Below, in pieces: positions 58,352 through 64,000 of a DNA stretch of 64,000 nt; position 1 is the first letter of the stretch; every line of letters begins with the position of its first letter. Origin of the DNA: Sebastes aleutianus. Its lineage: Eukaryota > Chordata > Actinopteri > Perciformes > Sebastidae. Location of the stretch: the NCBI GenBank assembly GCA_916700875.1, contig CAKAKS010000038.1, positions 14,777,444-14,841,443 of the forward strand, in the 5' to 3' direction. Below the pieces are notes generated by a model. That model was not told where the DNA came from and searched no databases. It saw nothing but the letters and a program-made list of their open reading frames with translations. Made by a program: the position numbers and the translations under genes.

Positions 58352-60190
58352 TAAGAGGTGGACAGTGTCCCCGACGACGTCTCGTCTCTACGCTTCGCAC
58401 ACGAGGACGGAGCACAGTCTGTCAGCTTTTTTTACGCACCTTTGGTGACACGGTGACAATGAGCTGGCTCTTCGGGAGAAATGAGACGATGCATCAAATA
58501 ACTCGTGTTTCAGGCCGTTTGTTTTGTATCTAAACGCAGTTTCTTCTTTCCTTTTTATTTTTTTCACGGGAGTACGCAAACTGTAATCATTATTATACTG
58601 ACACTTATTATACTGTGGTTCTAATTTCTTCTTTTCTTTCCCTGAGTCTAGATCTGAGCTTTGATTATCTTTCCCTGAAAAAGTCAGTGACCTCTTGCTT
58701 CGTGGCACTTGTATAACATCCTGCTGCAAAATCTACATAACAGCAAAGAAGATGAGCAGCCTTTTTTTTTTTTTTTCTTAACACAAGTCTTCCAAACTAC
58801 AGTCAAGTCCTCTGTTAATCATATTCTGCGGAGTCACGTCCCACTGTTTTCTCCACTAATAGAAAAATGTAAATCTCCCGCCGAACCTCCCGTCACATCG
58901 AGACAAACACTTGCCTCGCATTCCAGTGCACAAACCTCTCCTCCCGGATATCTGGAGATCACAAAGTGTGAGATTAGAATCCACAAAGCCCTCGCCCTGA
59001 TTGAAAGTGTGTGCAGAATACAGAACAACACATTCTACCTTTCAACATACAGCTGCGGAGACACGCATCCACGGGATTAGCATTACAAATATGATCCTGT
59101 TCTTTCATTTGAATGGAAATTACCGAGATGAATGGTGACTGAATAGAGGTGAGCCTTTATGTTTCTCATAAGGAACACCTTGATAATTTCCCTTCTTGTC
59201 AGATGCATGCATTGTTGTCCCCATAAGGATGTGATGTGTCTCTATATGAGTATGAAGGTTTGTCAGAGCCTCTTTATCGCTACCCTTTGTGCACAAGTAC
59301 CGCAAGGTGCAAGGTCTGACCTTCCATTAACCATTCCAGTCCAAGTGCTTCCACTGTTTGAGAGCTTCTTTGTTAGCAAAGAGTCAGGGCCATTTATTTA
59401 GTCCATTTTGTTTGAAATGGCACTTTCTTTTTTCCATGTTATCACTTTCTATTCCGTGTTTTTCTCAGCACACATCAGGTCTTTCTATCAATAGCAATAC
59501 TGTTCTCTAAAAGGCATTGTTTTGATATGACTCTTTTATATTAGTGTAATGCATTGAAGGCCAATACAAAATACACACGAGACCTTGTGACTTCTTTCAT
59601 TCCTGACATGTTTCTTTCCCACTGAGTCTCTTTTAAAAACAAGTCTTGTGTCTGTGCCTGACTGTGGCTGAGACGAAATGTGAGACTTGATTTTGAGCGC
59701 TTTCAGTTTCTGCCTTTTACCCTCTTTTCTCCCATGACCTCTCAACCTCTAGTAAAAGACTACATGTCCAAGAAACCATTATGATAAGCGTGCACCCTCC
59801 CATTGGCTTTTATCTGGCCTTGGTACATCCAGACCCCCCCCCCCCCTCCTTCACCACCGTGAGTCACTCACATGTGTAACAATAGAAAGTCCGACCTAAC
59901 AGACCTTCATATGTGACACCTGTTATCTAAAAGGTCACCGTTACCAACTTCAAGAGCTCTGACATCGGCACACAATGGGAAGGATCTGGCAGCACAACCG
60001 ATTTATTCAGACCCACGTTTGGCAAGATGAGATCACAAAAGTGCTATTATTGAATTGGTTTGTTTGGTATATAATTTTTTTTTACTGTTTGCTTTGTCGT
60101 TTTGATTCAGTTACAGGGTACTATGTGATATATTATGTATTATCTTTCTGTATTTTTTTTTGTTATTAAATTGCTTCAAAATCAAAATCA
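58352..60190 (+). other. Probable triqk 3' UTR
   Basis: About 1.8 kb of repeat-poor sequence follows the stop without another gene or transposon. This contrasts with the repeat-rich DNA on either side and fits a retained 3' UTR. A T-run (58762-58777) and C-run (59837-59849) are present. Frames such as 58709-59080 have no family resemblance. The end is placed just after the ATTAAA at 60165 by inference. Confidence 0.5.
60165..60170 (+). terminator. Candidate polyadenylation signal for triqk
   Basis: ATTAAA, the commonest variant signal, is followed within 35 bases by T/G-rich sequence (TGCATCTCTTTGTAAG). I noticed no AATAAA between the stop codon and this point. Confidence 0.4.
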
Positions 60191-60348
60191 TGCATCTCTT
60201 TGTAAGAAACTATAAATAATGCAAAAGAAGATTAAAGGACCTTTTCCGTTTTAATAGATCTCAAGTGTGAACCAAGATATGTGTCAGCTTCTGGCTACAT
60301 GACATTAGAAAAAGGCATGTTGTATACATTTTTATAAATTTTCAGCTT

Positions 60349-61139
60349 TTAAAGGGGAACTACACCCATTTTCAAAATTCATACATGTTATTCCTATGGT
60401 CTATACAGTCCAAAAAATATCACTAAACATAAACAACTCTCCCAAATCCCTAAATTAGGGTGCTAAAACTCAAATTTGTGGTGTCATCAAGTAAAGCAGT
60501 GGGCCAATGCTGAAGTGCCTTAAACTTGCATTCTTTCTAACAGCCAGCAGGGGGCGACTCCTCTGGTTGCAAAAAGAAGTCTGGTTGTATAGAAGTCTAT
60601 GAGAAAATGACCCTACTCCTCACTTGATTTATTAACTCAGTAAACGTCAAAAATATAAAATGGCAAAGGCCAAAATACCGAACTCGAGGCTTCAAAAAGG
60701 CAGTCCACAAACCAATGGGTGACGTCACGGTGACTACGTCAACTTCTTACTGTACATACAGTCTAAGTGTGGAGCTGCTCCATAGACGATGAATGGGGAG
60801 AGATGTTCTAGATGACACTGAGAGCACCCAGAGGAATGATCTGAGTATATAGGTACATTTTCTGTTTCACAACTGGCAACACTACAATAGAATAAAGCTC
60901 ATTTGGGTATAAAAAAAGAAAACAAACATCCTGTGGGTCCACAAAATCAGTCTCCATTCATTGTCTATTGTCATTCATTGTCCAGACTTTATACCCTATG
61001 ACATCACAAGTTTGAGACTCACTTCCCTGGTTTCTGGCTTTGAGAGAGAGGAGCTCATGTTCACACATACTGATTGAACTTTACAAGGCCATGAAAATAA
61101 CACATTGGAATTCTTAATTTAGGTGGTGTTCCCCTTTAA
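60349..61139. mobile_element. TTAA-flanked DNA transposon derivative (piggyBac-like ends)
   Basis: TTAA lies at 60349-60352 and 61136-61139. The left end is TTAAAGGGGAACTACACC and the right end in reverse TTAAAGGGGAACACCACC. The interior includes CAGCAGGGGGCGACTCCTCT and TAGAAGTCTATGAGAAAATG, phrases known from abundant fish repeats. Non-coding, 791 bp. Confidence 0.85.
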
Positions 61140-62020
61140 AACTGAATACTCTAGCTAATGCAGACAGCGAGGGTGTCATGAGCATAAACAGACAGCAGTA
61201 TCAGATTTTTTCCAAATGCTTGAACGTGTCTAAACCCATTTCTGTTGCAAAGTTCTTACCATTATCACAAATATTCAATAATATAAAGGAAGTGTTGCAT
61301 TTAAACACAATAGCAGCTGATCAGGCAGCGTATACTTTAGATAACACCTTGACATTATCTTAACTACCAGTAATGTTTTATACTTCTTTATCCGTGAAGG
61401 TTTATATTTAGCTGTTAAATGCAGGTGTAGTCATTACTTGAGTCTTAAAAGTTAATGAATTAAAAAAATCCCATTGTCGATTTACTTTTATGGGGTATAA
61501 GCATCCCATTATTTCTCTTAGATCACTTCAATTCCAAGCTATAAACAACGGTGTTCTATCAGTGATGGCTTATTAAATTGTATTGACTAGTAATGTCTTC
61601 ATTGGTCTATATGTCATGTCATGGCCTTTCCTTAATAAGAGCAAGGCTGCTTGTGTGTCAACAAGTGTAACCGTGACGACGTTCCCTCAGTGAGATGCTA
61701 CAGTATAGATCCACACAGCAGAGATTATCCACACCAATGACAAAAGGACACGGGTGTGACGTCAGCACTCGTCTGCTAATTGACGGCGTTTCACTGACTC
61801 CTGCTCACCGCAAGTCAAACGCATGAAATTAATCAGCCAGTAGCGTTGTATGAGCGTTTAGCATGACCTTAACAGCGTTCCACAGGAGTTGAACGCGCTG
61901 AAGCTTTACCTACCATCCTGTGACAAATGAGCTAGACGCCACGCGCCCAAATCCTACTCATTAGTCATGTGAGGTATGTCACCAAGAGTAATTATACTTA
62001 GCCCCAAACTTGCATATGCA
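61140..62020. other. Downstream intergenic DNA, no gene seen
   Basis: Unique-looking sequence. Positions 61780-61950 (TGCTAATTGACG, GAAATTAATCAGCC) could be a conserved non-coding element by appearance only. Confidence 0.4.
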
Positions 62021-62570
62021 ACAACACACACACACACACATACGTAATGTTGCTGCACTTTCCCACACTCGAGCCAGTAGGAAACGTTCTCATACATGTA
62101 CGGCTGTTTACTGAGACATGAATCATAATTACGACTGCTGGTGAACTCGACACTGCGCATTTGGAGCACGCTAGGTTTGGCTCTCGTGGTATTTGCATTA
62201 GACATAAACAAACACGTGCGTTTTGTCACATTTTCTGTCCGCGCCATGACGTCATGTGAACATAAATGCACGTTGACCTCAGTGAATTTTCTGTTTAGTT
62301 TCTAGGACGGCGTTTACTTCTGTTTTGGTGCCATTTCTTGTGTGTGTGGGAGCATGCCGTACAGAGGGGCTTGTGCAGCTGCCTTTCTCCTGAGTGTGTT
62401 CATCTGTGTGTGTGTGTGTGTGTGTTTTCAGTATTCAGCACCGTGCCTTTGGCCATGCTCCAATGGAGCGCTCAGTCTCTCTGACGGACCGGTGAGAAGT
62501 GAGGAGGGTCAGTCCCGCCAGGAGCTCATTTAGTCCCTATCTCTATCTCACACACACACACATACACACA

Positions 62571-62655
<85 letters not shown>

Positions 62656-62730
62656 ACACACACACACAGACTCCACTAGTCACTCTGACAGGGAGACTCA
62701 TCGCTCCTTCTCTCTCTTACACACAGATGT

Positions 62731-62772
<42 letters not shown>
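62021..62772. repeat. Cluster of (CA)n/(GT)n/(CT)n microsatellites
   Basis: Arrays lie at 62021-62040 (CA), 62406-62424 (GT), 62549-62571 (CA), 62571-62587 (CT), 62587-62670 (CA, about 40 units) and 62731-62772 (CA). They make the HTHTHT-type reading frames in this region, which are not genes. Confidence 0.92.
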
Positions 62773-62775
<3 letters not shown>

Positions 62776-63668
62776 TGCTGCGCTCCCATTAGGGAGATAT
62801 AGCGAGAAGACAGGACTGATGATGCATGTCACAAAGTACTACAGTACTGCCTCCCTCTTTCTCTCTCCCCCCCCCACCTTCCTCCTTTTGTCTTCCCCAT
62901 CTCGTCGATTTGCTGCATTTCTTTAACTGCTTGCACTTCTGCTTAAAAATTAAAACATGTATATAAATAACATGTACGATTTTTTGGTGCATACATCCAC
63001 AGTCAGAGGGTCATAATGGTAAAACGACATAAAAGCTTAAATTTCTCTTTTAATCTGAGTGATGCATTGCATATTTGAAAACTGTAACTCATCTAATTAA
63101 TGCAGTGAGTGATGTAGAGTATTGTGTTGTACCAATATGTGGCTGTTTGCATTGGTTTTTTTCATACAGGTTCTTCTACCTATCCACCGCATTACCAAAA
63201 TGCAGGTATCCGCCGACTTTAATGTGAAAAACAAACATGACCGCGTCAACGCCGAACTTGACAGTAAGACTTTGGTGTTTAATTCTCCGCCGACCTCTGT
63301 TGCCCGTGTGTCTGATATGAATGCATTAGCAGGATTGCGCTGTGCGGTGGATTAGAAACTCCCCTGTGCTTTGTGAGGTGTGTGGTAATGCCAGACTTAG
63401 CGGATTCCGCTGCGAATCACATCCTCCCATCGCCCTTCTTAATCCCTGATGCGCTGCCTAATGACACAGAGACCGGAGAACTCAGCGGGAGAGCGGAAGG
63501 AAAGGCGGGGAGGGCAGGGGGGAAAGTGACAGGAAAAGTTACGACGACTCAGAAGGAGTTCGAGGTCTGATAGAAAAGTATGACTTAACTCTTACTGACT
63601 GACACTAAAGACGTCACTGAGCTTTCTGTTGCAGTATTTGTGAATTGAAGGAAATGTGCAAGTTTTTT
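62773..63668. other. Downstream intergenic DNA, no gene seen
   Basis: A C-run (62867-62875) and a purine-rich stretch at 63480-63540 are present. The 77-codon frame at 63122-63355 has a weak acceptor-like TTTTTTTCATACAG before 63170 but no recognisable protein. Confidence 0.45.
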
Positions 63669-63877
63669 TTGTGTGTGTGTGTGTGTGCGTGTGTGTTTGC
63701 ATAATCAGTGTGTCATGAGCGCATAGGGCAGGTGCTCAACAGGTGTGCTCTCTGATACCAGTCCCTCTCCATTTGCCTGTCTGTCCCTCCATGTTTGCAC
63801 ACGCTCATTGTGTTCTTCATAGAGGAACACCTGGGCTCTGCTGTACCTGGGCTTGTTGCCCAGTCCTCGGTCTGACA

Positions 63878-63923
<46 letters not shown>
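63669..63923. repeat. (GT)n and (CA)n arrays
   Basis: (GT)n with one CGT break lies at 63669-63698, and pure (CA)n of about 21 units at 63881-63923. The sequence between is GC-richer but shows no exon signature. The remaining 77 bases to the window end hold nothing recognisable. Confidence 0.9.
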
Positions 63924-63925
<2 letters not shown>

Positions 63926-64000
63926 GAACACAGCCAGTTCCTGTTACTGGCTGAAGCAGGAAGCAGCAGCTGACATCCTATCCTCCAGTTCCCAGGAGAC

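Noticed and set aside
63122..63355. Exon after the acceptor-like TTTTTTTCATACAG near 63170
   Set aside because: The peptide resembles nothing known and the frame runs past any plausible donor without constraint.

Overview
The window is vertebrate DNA, and almost certainly from a percomorph-type teleost fish. The evidence is one three-exon protein gene spread over 24 kb, AT-rich intergenic sequence full of (CA)n microsatellites, and many high-copy short DNA transposons of kinds seen across spiny-rayed fish genomes. There is no bacterial, phage or organelle sequence. Apart from the exons below, every open reading frame is short and looks like chance reading of intergenic DNA or repeats.

The one intact gene is triqk, on the plus strand. 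Its coding exons are 34450-34510, 49926-50011 and 58244-58351. They join in frame into an 84-residue single-pass endoplasmic reticulum membrane protein with three back-to-back QxxK motifs (Q15-K18, Q19-K22, Q23-K26), the family's defining feature. A likely promoter and non-coding first exon lie at about 30.88-31.20 kb. The 3' UTR probably runs to an ATTAAA at 60165.

Positions 1-30.8 kb are upstream intergenic sequence. They hold no gene I can support but many mobile elements: TTAA-flanked elements with clear inverted ends (16938-17813, 23068-23574, 28434-28862), hAT-type elements with 8-bp target duplications, a tRNA-like SINE (11051-11259), a LINE tail and palindromic MITEs. Several are nested in one another.

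The most interesting feature is in the first coding intron of triqk. At 40638-46578 a 5.9-kb unit is bounded by 18-bp imperfect inverted ends (14/18 match). It contains a complete but decayed multi-exon gene on the minus strand, with a promoter-like start, about six exons and its own splice sites. The encoded protein resembles the C-terminal part of the large fish family annotated as SAMD3-like. Two in-frame stops and a frameshift show that this copy is dead. The unit also carries a regular array of 32-bp repeats near its left end. I see no transposase, so it looks like a non-autonomous transposon that carries a cellular-type gene.

Positions 46.6-58.2 kb are the remaining triqk introns, with a Helitron-like end, nested hAT elements and microsatellites. 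Positions 60.2-64 kb are downstream intergenic sequence with another TTAA element and a cluster of long (CA)n arrays.
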